Program-made: the position numbers and the translations under genes
Shown here: positions 35,330-43,531 of the stretch, piece by piece
How the letters are laid out: each line of letters starts with the position of its first letter
Position numbering within the stretch: position 1 is the stretch's first letter
Notes under the pieces: model-generated
What the model saw: only the letters and a program-made list of their open reading frames with translations
What the model was told of the DNA's origin: nothing
The model's database searches: none
Origin: Roseibaca calidilacus
GTDB taxonomy: Bacteria > Pseudomonadota > Alphaproteobacteria > Rhodobacterales > Rhodobacteraceae
Reading direction: 5' to 3'
NCBI RefSeq assembly: GCF_001517585.1
Contig: NZ_FBYC01000004.1
Span: 1,941,501-2,005,500 of the forward strand
Length of the DNA: 64,000 nucleotides

Positions 35330-35730
35330 CCGGCCTTGTCATCCGCCTTGGACCACGCGAACGAATCTTGTTGAACGGGGCTGTCATCGAGAACGGCGAT
35401 AAGCGCACAAGCCTGTCCATCAAGACTCCGAACGCCAAGGTCCTGCGCCTGCGTGACGCCATCCACCCGGACGATGCGACGACGCCAGTCAGGCGCACAT
35501 GTTACATGGTGCAACTGATCTTGTCAGGAGATGCAGACCCGGCGGATATTCGAACGCCCCTCTTGCGCGCCATCGAACAGTTGAGCCAAGTATTCCGCGA
35601 CGCCGACAGCACGCAATATCTGCGCGAAGCGACCGAGATGGCTTTGGATGGAGAATATTATCAAGCGTTGAAATCGCTCCGGGCCCTTTTACCACGCGAG
35701 GCGCGGCTTATGGCGGCGCAAAAGGTATGA
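35326..35730 (+). CDS. flbT: Flagellin mRNA repressor FlbT
   Basis: The 134-residue protein begins MTGLVIRLGPRERILLNGAV and matches FlbT through NAKVLRLRDAIHPDD, YMVQLILSGDAD and the helical LSQVFRDADSTQYLREATEMALDGEYYQALKSLRALLPREA. FlbT binds flagellin mRNA leaders in Caulobacter and promotes their decay. The hairpin at 34788-34813 and the leader of the flagellin gene are candidate targets. It overlaps flaF and the DUF1217 gene by ATGA. Confidence 0.94.
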   Translation: MTGLVIRLGPRERILLNGAVIENGDKRTSLSIKTPNAKVLRLRDAIHPDDATTPVRRTCYMVQLILSGDADPADIRTPLLRAIEQLSQVFRDADSTQYLREATEMALDGEYYQALKSLRALLPREARLMAAQKV

Positions 35731-36524
35731 GCTTTCAACCGATCGTGCCGTTGGGCGGCGTGGCGGGATGGGAGTTTCTGAAACGCACCCGCGCGCGCCA
35801 AGAAAGCAGTTTCACAGCCAGCCCTGCTATGGCACGCCTGACGCAAGATTTTGCCCGGGATTTCGCCAAGCTGCGCAGCGCGGATGATCTGGTCGGCAAC
35901 CGGCAGGTTCTAAGCGTTGTGCTGGGTGCCTACGGGTTGCAAGCCGACATCGACAATCGTGCCTTCATCAAGAAAGTCATTACCGACGGGATTGATACGC
36001 CCCAAGCGCTCGCCAACCGGCTGGCGGACAAGCGCTATTTGGCAATGGCGCGCGAGATGGCCCATCTAGCGCCGGGCGGCGGCAGCACGCCCAGCCCAGA
36101 TCAGGCCCCGGCGCTTCTGGCGCGGTTTCAGGCCATGTCCTTCGAGGTTGCCGTTGGAAACAGCAACGATTCGATGCGCCTTGCCTTGGCATTCGAACGC
36201 AAGCTGCCCGAAATCGCTGCAAGCGCCCGGTCAGAGACAGCGCGTTGGTTTTCCGTTCTGGGCGATCCGCCGACGCGGCGCGTATTGGAAACCGCCCTTG
36301 GGCTGCCCAAGGAATTTACCAGTCTCGACATTGATGAACAGTTGCAACGCCTGCGCGCGGCAAGCCAGAAGCGGTTCGGGACCGACAGCATCGCAGAGCT
36401 TGTCGAACCCGAGCGACTCGACCAAATGACGCAGCGATTTCTGATTATGGATCAGCTTCGAGGAAGCCAAGCCGGAATGAGCGGGGCTGCCATAGCCCTA
36501 AGCCTGTTATCGCCCGCGCGCTAA
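35727..36524 (+). CDS. DUF1217 flagellar-cluster protein
   Basis: The 265-residue protein starting MSFQPIVPLGGVAGWEFLKR has the DUF1217 pattern: DFAKLRSADDLVGNRQVLSVVLGAYGLQADIDNRAFIKKVI, then a second similar segment FEVAVGNSNDSMRLALAFERKLPEIA with TARWFSVLGDPPTRRVLETALGLP. The family occurs in alphaproteobacterial flagellar clusters; function is unknown. It is coupled to flbT. No further flagellar gene follows. Confidence 0.83.
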   Translation: MSFQPIVPLGGVAGWEFLKRTRARQESSFTASPAMARLTQDFARDFAKLRSADDLVGNRQVLSVVLGAYGLQADIDNRAFIKKVITDGIDTPQALANRLADKRYLAMAREMAHLAPGGGSTPSPDQAPALLARFQAMSFEVAVGNSNDSMRLALAFERKLPEIAASARSETARWFSVLGDPPTRRVLETALGLPKEFTSLDIDEQLQRLRAASQKRFGTDSIAELVEPERLDQMTQRFLIMDQLRGSQAGMSGAAIALSLLSPAR

Positions 36525-36952
36525 CCCTTGAAACAAGGCAAGGCGCGACACCATATTACCCAACCGAAAACGCCCGAAGTGCCTCGACAGACCACACCCG
36601 GGAGCATCGCGCACATTCAAGGCTGCGCGCCATGGCCTATCCTTCTGAGCATCAAAACCCAAAGCACATCACGCAGCACAAGGCGTCCGGTTAGGCGCAA
36701 AACACGCGATCACAGATGCTTATCGTAGGCTGGATGACTGCCACCAAAAGCACCGCACCTGCCCGCCAAAGGGTTTCGCCCCCCATGCGCGACGGTCTGC
36801 AATGGGCGAAACACGCAAAGCTTTTGGATGTGCCTTAGACAACGGGTATTTGCCCGTTCAACACTCAGTCAAATACCTCAGCGCGAAAAACCACGGTTGG
36901 GGTGACCGGGGGCCGAGCGCGGTCCTAAATAGTCGCGCCTGTGCCCCCCAAT
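36525..36952. other. Noncoding stretch between the flagellar island and the sugar transporter
   Basis: No supported gene was found in this stretch. Inverted repeats GTTTCGCCC (36773-36781) and GGGCGAAAC (36804-36812), and AACGGG (36841-36846) and CCCGTT (36853-36858), suggest structured RNA or decayed sequence. Base composition is lower in GC than the flanks. Confidence 0.5.
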
Positions 36953-36975
36953 AGCCGCACCGCGGCGGTTCGGCT
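36953..36975 (-). terminator. Hairpin abutting the stop of the ugpC-type gene
   Basis: AGCCG-ACCG and CGGT-CGGCT pair over 9 bp with one mismatch and a 3-base loop, directly after the stop codon. There is no U-tract, so it probably protects or terminates the transporter mRNA imperfectly. Confidence 0.5.
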
Positions 36976-38073
36976 TCAGGCCAGTCGCTCGCCAGTGTCG
37001 GGCGCAAAATACGACGCTTTCGACAGGTCGAACCCGACCTCCAGCATTTCGCCTGCCCGCGCGCGGGTATCGGCCGACAGGCGCGATGTCACCTCTTTGC
37101 CGCCCAGTTTGGCCACAACATAGGTGTCGGCCCCAGCCGGTTCGACCACATCAACCCGCACGGCGCCGCCTTGCAGTGCCTCACCCGCGCGCGCGGTGGC
37201 TTCGTGCATATCTTCGGGGCGCAGCCCTAGCAGAATATCGCCGGCCAACCCCGCATGGCGGGGTTCATGCAGGCGCAAAGGTTCGTCGCCGTCGCGCGCA
37301 ATCTCGATCACGCTGCCCTGCCCGTTCGGCGTGGCGCGGGCTGGGATCAGGTTCATCGCCGGGCTACCCATGAAATCTGCCACAAACGTATTCGCGGGGC
37401 GGGTGTAAATTTCGTGCGGGCTGCCGATCTGCTGGATGATGCCGCCTTTCATGACCACAATTTTGGTGGCCAACGTCATCGCCTCTATCTGGTCGTGAGT
37501 GACATAAACCATAGACGCCCCCAAATCCTGATGCAGGCGCTTGATTTCGGTGCGCATTTCGACGCGCAGTTTGGCGTCAAGGTTCGACAGCGGTTCGTCG
37601 AACAGGAACAGCGCGGGGTCACGCACCAGCGCGCGCCCCATGGCAACGCGCTGGCGCTGCCCGCCCGACAACTGCCCCGGACGGCGGTTCAGAAGCGGTT
37701 CGATCTGCAACTGGCGCGCGACCTCTGCCAGTTTCACGGCCTGCGTGGCCTTGTCCACGCCGCGCACCTGCATGCCGAAGGTGATGTTCTTGGCCACACT
37801 CATGGTCGGGTAAAGCGCGTAGCTTTGGAACACCATGGCAATGTTGCGGTCCTTGGGGCTGACCTGCGTCATGTCTTGGCCCGCAATGCGGATCGCGCCG
37901 CCGGTGATCGGCTCCAGCCCCGCGATGCAGTTCAGCAGGGTGGATTTCCCGCACCCCGACGGGCCGACCAGCACAAGGAAATCTCCCTTGTCGATGCTGA
38001 CATTGATGTCTTTCAGGATTTCGGTCGCGCCGTAGCTTTTGAACAGGCCATCGACCTCTAGAATATGCGACAT
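36976..38073 (-). CDS. Sugar ABC transporter ATPase, UgpC/MalK type
   Basis: The 365-residue protein begins MSHILEVDGLFKSYGATEIL. Walker A GPSGCGKST is near residue 38, the Q-loop is MVFQSYALYPTMSV, the signature is LSGGQRQRVAMGRALVRDP, Walker B is ALFLFDEPLSNLDAKLR, and the H-loop is VYVTHDQIEAM. The C-terminal TOBE/regulatory domain (GLRPEDMHEA) marks the CUT1 family. It energises the transporter coded by the next three genes on the same strand. Confidence 0.94.
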   Translation of the reverse strand: MSHILEVDGLFKSYGATEILKDINVSIDKGDFLVLVGPSGCGKSTLLNCIAGLEPITGGAIRIAGQDMTQVSPKDRNIAMVFQSYALYPTMSVAKNITFGMQVRGVDKATQAVKLAEVARQLQIEPLLNRRPGQLSGGQRQRVAMGRALVRDPALFLFDEPLSNLDAKLRVEMRTEIKRLHQDLGASMVYVTHDQIEAMTLATKIVVMKGGIIQQIGSPHEIYTRPANTFVADFMGSPAMNLIPARATPNGQGSVIEIARDGDEPLRLHEPRHAGLAGDILLGLRPEDMHEATARAGEALQGGAVRVDVVEPAGADTYVVAKLGGKEVTSRLSADTRARAGEMLEVGFDLSKASYFAPDTGERLA

Positions 38074-38077
38074 GGGG

Positions 38078-38968
38078 TTATCCTTTCACCGATCCGGCGG
38101 TCAGGCCGCGAATGAAGTATTTTCCGGCGACGACATAGACAAGCAAGGTCGGCAGGGCGGCGATGATCGCGGCGGCCATATCGACATTGTATTCTTTGAC
38201 GCCGGTGGTGGAGTTGACGATGTTGTTCAGCGCGACCGTAATCGGCTGCGTCCCCGCCTGGCTGAAAGACACGCCGAACAGGAAATCGTTCCATATCTGG
38301 GTGAATTGCCAGATGACGGTCACAACGATGATCGGCAGCGACAGCGGCAGGAAGATGGACCAGAAGATGCGGAAGAACCCCGCCCCGTCGATTTTAGCAG
38401 CCTTGGTCAGTTCTGCCGGGATGGTCACATAATAGTTGCGGAAAAACAGCGTGGTAAACCCGATTCCGTAGATGACATGCACAAAGATCAGCCCCGGAAT
38501 GGTGCCCGCGATGTTCAGAATGCCCAAGGTGCGCGCCATGGGCAGCAGCACCACCTGGAACGGGATGAAGCAGCCAAACAGCATCAGCGCGAAGATGATA
38601 TTCGCGCCGCGAAAGTTCCATTGCGCCACGACATAGCCGTTCATTGCGCCAAGGATGGTCGAGATCAGGACCGCAGGCACGGCCAGCATGACCGAGTTCC
38701 AGAAAAAGGGCCGCAAGCCTTCGCATTGAATGCCGGTGCACGCGCCCGACCACGCTGTGCGCCATGCGTCAAAGGTCACTTCACGCGGCAGGGCGATCAG
38801 GCTGCCTGTGCGGATTTCTTCAAGGCTTTTGAGAGAGGTTGTCACCATCACGAAGAACGGCAGCAGATACCAAAGCGCGAAGACTGTCAGCATCAGGTAT
38901 AGCCCCCAGCGCAGCGCAATCTTCAGCGCGCGCGACTGGGTTGGGGCGGAATAGGTCGCGTCAGTCAT
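38078..38968 (-). CDS. gtsC: Glucose-type ABC transporter permease (MalG-like, GtsC)
   Basis: The 296-residue inner-membrane protein has six predicted helices and the EAA loop PAELTKAAKIDGAGFFRIFWSIFLPLSLP near residue 200. The periplasmic segment CTGIQCEGLRPFFWNS between early helices resembles Pseudomonas GtsC. It starts 8 bp inside the end of the upstream permease gene and ends 4 bp before the ATPase gene. It forms the membrane channel with GtsB. The sugar is inferred from family resemblance, not proven. Confidence 0.82.
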   Translation of the reverse strand: MTDATYSAPTQSRALKIALRWGLYLMLTVFALWYLLPFFVMVTTSLKSLEEIRTGSLIALPREVTFDAWRTAWSGACTGIQCEGLRPFFWNSVMLAVPAVLISTILGAMNGYVVAQWNFRGANIIFALMLFGCFIPFQVVLLPMARTLGILNIAGTIPGLIFVHVIYGIGFTTLFFRNYYVTIPAELTKAAKIDGAGFFRIFWSIFLPLSLPIIVVTVIWQFTQIWNDFLFGVSFSQAGTQPITVALNNIVNSTTGVKEYNVDMAAAIIAALPTLLVYVVAGKYFIRGLTAGSVKG

Positions 38969-39830
38969 GTTTCGCCCTCAATTCGGAATAGAGGTAAGGC
39001 ACCACAATGGCGAAAACGATCATCATCATGACCATTGCGCTGGACGCCGCTTGGCCAATGTCGCCGCGCGAAAATGCCATGGCATACATGTAGGTCGCGG
39101 GCAGGTCGGTGGCGTAGCCGGGGCCGCCCCCGGTCAGCGCGATGACCAGATCAAAGCTTTTGATCGCCAAATGCGACAGCACGATAAATGCCGATAGGAA
39201 AATCGGCGCCATGCTTGGAATGATGATCGCGGTATAAATGCGATGGGTCGGGATGCCATCGACCTGCGCGGCCTTTATGATCTCGCCATCCACGGATCGC
39301 AGCCCGGCCAGAAATAGCGCCATCACGAAGCCCGACGCCTGCCAGACCCCGGCGATGACCACGGTGTAAATTGCCATGTCGGGGTTGGTGATCCAGTCGA
39401 AGCGGAAATTTTCAAACCCCCAGCCGCGCACCATGGCTTCCAGCCCAAGGCCGGGGTTCAGCATCCATTTCCACGCGGTGCCTGTCACAATCAGCGACAG
39501 CGCCATCGGGTATAGGTAAATGGTGCGCAACACGCCTTCGGTGCGGATTTTCTGGTCCAGAAAGATCGCCAGCAGCAGGCCCAGGAGCATCGAAATGCCG
39601 ATGAACAGCACGCCGAACACGAACAGGTTGTTCAGCGCGACTTCCCACCGGGGGGATGCGAACAGCCGTTCATACTGGATGGTGCCGACCAGATCGTAAT
39701 TCGGCAGCAGCCGCGAGCGGGTAAAACTGACCCATGCCGTCCAACCAATAAAGCCGTAGACGAAAAGCAGGGCCGCGATGAAACTGGGTGCCAGAACAAG
39801 CTTCGGCACATGGCGTTCAAGCCATTGCAT
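38961..39830 (-). CDS. gtsB: Glucose-type ABC transporter permease (MalF-like, GtsB)
   Basis: From MQWLERHVPKLVLAPSFIAA the 289-residue protein has six predicted helices. FLDQKIRTEGVLRTIYLYPMALSLIVTGTAWKWMLNPGLGLE and the EAA loop EIIKAAQVDGIPTHRIYTAIIIPSMAP are close to Pseudomonas GtsB as remembered. GGGAGG lies before this ATG; an upstream in-frame start at 39908 runs through the stem-loop and was rejected. It overlaps gtsC by 8 bp. Confidence 0.82.
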   Translation of the reverse strand: MQWLERHVPKLVLAPSFIAALLFVYGFIGWTAWVSFTRSRLLPNYDLVGTIQYERLFASPRWEVALNNLFVFGVLFIGISMLLGLLLAIFLDQKIRTEGVLRTIYLYPMALSLIVTGTAWKWMLNPGLGLEAMVRGWGFENFRFDWITNPDMAIYTVVIAGVWQASGFVMALFLAGLRSVDGEIIKAAQVDGIPTHRIYTAIIIPSMAPIFLSAFIVLSHLAIKSFDLVIALTGGGPGYATDLPATYMYAMAFSRGDIGQAASSAMVMMMIVFAIVVPYLYSELRAKHD

Positions 39831-39897
39831 GGGAAGCCTCCCTTCATATGGGAAATGGGGCGGCGCGGGGCCACGGGCGGCGATGGGCCGCAAGGAT

Positions 39898-39921
39898 GGG
39901 CCGGGCATAAGTGCCCGACCC
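39898..39921 (-). promoter_or_regulatory. Stem-loop between binding-protein and permease genes
   Basis: CGGGCA and TGCCCG pair around a TAAG loop, extended by GGG/CCC after one mismatch. Such stem-loops behind binding-protein genes typically stabilise that part of the mRNA and reduce read-through to the permeases; the role here is inferred by analogy. Confidence 0.6.
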
Positions 39922-39928
39922 GGTTGTC

Positions 39929-41173
39929 TTACATCGAGTTGGCGACCGCGTCAGCCAGCATCTCCACAGCGTCGTCAGAGGACATATCGCTGTTGAAATG
40001 CGCAGTCACGACGTCGGTAATCGCGCCCGCCTGCGCCCCGCGCAGGGCCATGCCATGCGCATAAGACGGCAGCAGCGACCCGGATTCCGACGTTGCGGCC
40101 ATGTCATCGGCGGACAGAACGGCACAGCTGTCGAACTCGTCCAGCGCCACATCGCTGCGCACCGGGATAGAGCCCTTGTTCAGGTTGAACACTTTCTGGA
40201 AGTTCTCCCCCACGATCAGCTCTGCCAGCAGGTTCTGGCCTGCAACTGCGTCATCACCTTCGACATTGAACATGGCAAAGCTGTCGACGTTATACAGATA
40301 GCCATCACCGGGGGTAGACGCGCAGAGGAAATCCTCGCCCGGCACCTTGCCCGCGGCCAAGAATTCGCCCTTGGCCCAGTCGCCCATGATCTGGAAGGCG
40401 GCTTCGCCATTCATGACCATCGCGGTGGCAAGGTTCCAGTCACGCCCCGAGAAATTGGCATCCACATAACCGCGCATGGTGCGCATCTGGTCGAACACGG
40501 CTTTCATCGTGTCAGAGCGCAGCGCGTCCATATCCAGATCAATCAGCGCCGAGCGGAAGAATTCCGGCCCGCCAAGACCCAGAACCACGGTTTCGAACAC
40601 GGTTGCGTCCTGCCATGCCTGACCACCATGCGCCAAAGGCGTGATGCCAGCCGCTTGCAGCTTGTCAGCGGCGGCGTTGAATTCATCCCAGTTGCTGGGC
40701 ATTTCAATGCCGTGCTCGTCAAGGATGGCCTTGTTCGCCCAGACCCAATCCACGCGGTGCACATTCACCGGTGCCGCGCACCAAGTGCCCTCGCACTGCA
40801 TGTGACCAGCAATAGAGGCCGGCAGAATATCTGCCCAGCCTTCGGCCTCTGCCACGGCAGAGATATCGGCCAGCACGCCCTCTTCATACCATTCCTGAAT
40901 GGCCGGGCCTTTTAGCTGCACAGCGGTAGGCGCATTGCCCGACAGAACACGAGCGCGCAACGCGGTCATGGCCGCATCGCCACCGCCACCGGCGACGGGC
41001 ATATCGGTCCAGCTACCGCCACGGCTTGCGAATTCTTCCTGCAACACCGCCACGGCGCGGGCTTCGCCGCCCGAGGTCCACCAATGCAGAACCTCTGCTT
41101 GCGGTTCCGCCAGAGCAGCACCGGCCATGCAGAACGACGCGACCGAAGTCGCAAGAATCAGCTTCATATTCAT
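39929..41173 (-). CDS. gtsA: Periplasmic glucose-type sugar-binding protein (GtsA)
   Basis: The 414-residue protein begins MNMKLILATSVASFCMAGAALA, a signal peptide cleaved after ALA. The mature part EVLHWWTSGGEARAVAVLQEEF, VAGGGGDAAMTALRARVLSGNAPTAVQLKGPAIQEW, CAAPVNVHRVDWVWAN and PLAHGGQAWQDATVFE closely recalls Pseudomonas GtsA/GltB glucose-binding proteins. GGGAGG lies 6 bp before this ATG. It is first in the transporter operon and divergent from a response-regulator gene with 186 bp between. Mannose or related sugars are possible alternatives. Confidence 0.86.
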   Translation of the reverse strand: MNMKLILATSVASFCMAGAALAEPQAEVLHWWTSGGEARAVAVLQEEFASRGGSWTDMPVAGGGGDAAMTALRARVLSGNAPTAVQLKGPAIQEWYEEGVLADISAVAEAEGWADILPASIAGHMQCEGTWCAAPVNVHRVDWVWANKAILDEHGIEMPSNWDEFNAAADKLQAAGITPLAHGGQAWQDATVFETVVLGLGGPEFFRSALIDLDMDALRSDTMKAVFDQMRTMRGYVDANFSGRDWNLATAMVMNGEAAFQIMGDWAKGEFLAAGKVPGEDFLCASTPGDGYLYNVDSFAMFNVEGDDAVAGQNLLAELIVGENFQKVFNLNKGSIPVRSDVALDEFDSCAVLSADDMAATSESGSLLPSYAHGMALRGAQAGAITDVVTAHFNSDMSSDDAVEMLADAVANSM

Positions 41174-41359
41174 GATCATCCTCCCAGATGGTTGGCGGGA
41201 CATCCGCCGACGCTGGCACCATGACGCAAGCCATGCACGGCGCGCAACTGCCCTATGCGCCCGGATTGACCGATTTTCGCGCGGCTTGTTACAGGCTGTT
41301 ACAAAACCCGCGCGCTTGGTGCTAAACCGGGTCACACGCGGCCCGAAGGAGAAGCGCAT

Positions 41360-42088
41360 ATGACCATTTCCCGCCTGTTGGTGGTCGATGACGACGCAGA
41401 GATGTGCTCGATGATGGTCGGCTGGCTGCAACGCAACGGCTTTTCCGTGGCGGGCGTGCAGGATGGCGCCGGCGTCGCGCAGCAGATGGCGGCGGGGCGC
41501 GTGGACCTGATATTGTTGGATGTCATGCTGGGCGATGAAAGCGGGCTGCGCATCTGCCAGCAGTTGCGGCAGGACCATGATGTGCCAATCATCATGGTGT
41601 CGGCCTTGTCGGCGGATGACCACCGCATGGCGGGCTATCGGTCGGGCGCGGATGATTACATTGCAAAACCCTTCAACCCGGACCTGCTGGTCGCCCGCGT
41701 GCGCGCCGTTCTGCGCCGCACACGGCGCGCGGCGTCATTGGCCTATCGGCGGCAAGCGCGGGTCTACCGTTTCGCGGGCTGGCGCTTTGATACCCGAGAG
41801 GCCAGCGCCCATGCCCCCGGCGGGTATCAGGTGGCGCTGTCCACTCGCGAGCGGCAGCTGTTGCAGGTGTTTCTGGCGAACCCCGAAATCCCCCTGTCGC
41901 GCGACGAAATTGCCGAAGCGATGGATGTGCTGGGCGAAGGCACCGACCCTGCCGAAGGCCGCGCCATCGACATGCTGGTGGGCCGCTTGCGCAGCAAGAT
42001 AGAGGACGCGCCGAAAGACCCAACCTTGATCCGCACCGCGCGCGGCGTGGGCTATGTGCTGGCCTGCCCCGTCGAGGCCGAGGCATGA
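41360..42088 (+). CDS. OmpR-family response regulator, possibly GltR-like
   Basis: The 242-residue protein has a receiver domain (VVDDDAEMC acidic pocket, LILLDVMLGDESG with the phospho-acceptor Asp near 54, and IAKPFNP with the conserved Lys) and a winged-helix output domain (LSTRERQLLQVFLANPEIPLSRDEI, GRAIDMLVGRLRSKIED, IRTARGVGYVL). GAAGGAGAA precedes the ATG. It overlaps the kinase gene by ATGA and is divergent from the sugar transporter, which it may control. Confidence 0.93.
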   Translation: MTISRLLVVDDDAEMCSMMVGWLQRNGFSVAGVQDGAGVAQQMAAGRVDLILLDVMLGDESGLRICQQLRQDHDVPIIMVSALSADDHRMAGYRSGADDYIAKPFNPDLLVARVRAVLRRTRRAASLAYRRQARVYRFAGWRFDTREASAHAPGGYQVALSTRERQLLQVFLANPEIPLSRDEIAEAMDVLGEGTDPAEGRAIDMLVGRLRSKIEDAPKDPTLIRTARGVGYVLACPVEAEA

Positions 42089-43530
42089 TCCGCAGCCTGC
42101 GCGGCTGGGCCAGCCTGTGGATCGTGTTGGCCATGGGCGCGGGCGTGCTGGCGGCGTGGCTGTGGATGTCTTCGACCCAAGCCTGGCGCGATCACTTGGC
42201 GCGCGCGGCACAGGCCGGGCATGATCTGGCCGCGACCGTTCTGCTGGGCGCGCCGCTGCCAGAGGATATGCGGCTCGTGTCGCTCGGGCGGGCCGACCAG
42301 CCCCCCGGCACTGTCGAGGCGGGGATGCGGCCGTCGGCGCGCATCACCTCGCTGGCTTTTCGCCAGCCCGGCCCGGACGGCGCGGGCCAAGGCGGCGGCA
42401 CTAGGCTGCAAGTGCAGGTTGTCAGCGCGCGCTTGCAATATCCGGTGGCAGAACTGGGGGCGGAACCCGGCGCTTATGCTGGCATGGCCGCCTTGTCGCG
42501 CGATCTGGCGCGGCTGTGTTCGGACCCGGTGCTATTCTTGCGCGCCGAGAATGGCCCATGGTGGCGGGCCGAAAGCACGCTTTGGTCCTGCGCGGCGCAA
42601 CCGCGCGACTGGCGGATCGGGGCATTGGTGCTGGCCGGTGTCGCGCTGATGGCACTGGTCAGCCATGCCGCCGACATGGCTGCTGGGTTCCGCGATCTCG
42701 CACGCGGTCTGGCCACGCGCCGCCGCCCCGGCGAAACCGCCGATCTGGCTCTGACCGGCCCCGAAGAATTGCGCGCAACGATCACCGCCGTGAATGGCTA
42801 TCTGGCCGATGAACGCGCGCGGCTGGCGCGGCGCGCCATGGTGTTGTCAGGGGTCAGCCACGACCTTGGCACACCGGCAACGCGCTTGCGCCTGCGCGCT
42901 GCGCTGATTGAAGATGCCGATCTACGCGCCCGGTTCGAGGAAGATCTGGACCGCATGGGCGCGATGATAGAGGAAGTCCTGACCTTCACCCGCGCCGAAA
43001 TCGCCGCCGAACCCGCACGCGAATTCTGCCTTGCCGCCCTGACCGAAGCGGTGGTCGATGATTACCGCGACACGGGCCGCCCGGTGGGGATGACATTGGA
43101 CGCCCCCGCCAGCATGGGCACAGCGCAATCGGTGTTCGCTTTTGGCCGGCCCCGCCGTGTCGCCTTGCCCGGATCGCGGCGGCTGCTGTTTACCGGGCGG
43201 CCCTTAGCGTTAGAACGCGCGCTGTCCAACCTGATCGAGAATGCCCTGAAATATGGCCGCCGCGCCGATATTTCCTTGCGCGCCGATTCCGCGCGCGTGG
43301 TGCTGGAAGTGCAAGATGCGGGGCGCGAGTTGGACCCGGGCAGCCTGCGCCGCCTGACTGACCCGTTTCAGCGCGGTGACAACATCACCGATGCCGAGGG
43401 CACACCGATTTCAGGCTTCGGCATGGGGCTGAGCATTGTGGCGACGATTGCCGCGCAGCATGGGGGCGAACTGGAATTCGAACAGCGCCCCCATGGGTTA
43501 TGCGCCCGGCTTGTCCTGCCGCGCGGATAG
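42085..43530 (+). CDS. Sensor histidine kinase with an atypical H-box
   Basis: The 481-residue protein has membrane helices near residues 12-30 and 177-197 enclosing a periplasmic sensor region, then a HAMP-like linker. The H-box is SHDLGTPATRLRLR (about residue 258), with Gly where most kinases have Arg in HDLRTP. The N-box NLIENALKYG is intact, the G1 region is DAGRELD instead of D-x-G-x-G, and G2 GFGMGLSIV is intact. It should phosphorylate the coupled regulator, but the deviating residues may alter activity. It ends 1 bp before the convergent cytochrome gene. Confidence 0.88.
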   Translation: MIRSLRGWASLWIVLAMGAGVLAAWLWMSSTQAWRDHLARAAQAGHDLAATVLLGAPLPEDMRLVSLGRADQPPGTVEAGMRPSARITSLAFRQPGPDGAGQGGGTRLQVQVVSARLQYPVAELGAEPGAYAGMAALSRDLARLCSDPVLFLRAENGPWWRAESTLWSCAAQPRDWRIGALVLAGVALMALVSHAADMAAGFRDLARGLATRRRPGETADLALTGPEELRATITAVNGYLADERARLARRAMVLSGVSHDLGTPATRLRLRAALIEDADLRARFEEDLDRMGAMIEEVLTFTRAEIAAEPAREFCLAALTEAVVDDYRDTGRPVGMTLDAPASMGTAQSVFAFGRPRRVALPGSRRLLFTGRPLALERALSNLIENALKYGRRADISLRADSARVVLEVQDAGRELDPGSLRRLTDPFQRGDNITDAEGTPISGFGMGLSIVATIAAQHGGELEFEQRPHGLCARLVLPRG

Positions 43531-43531
43531 G

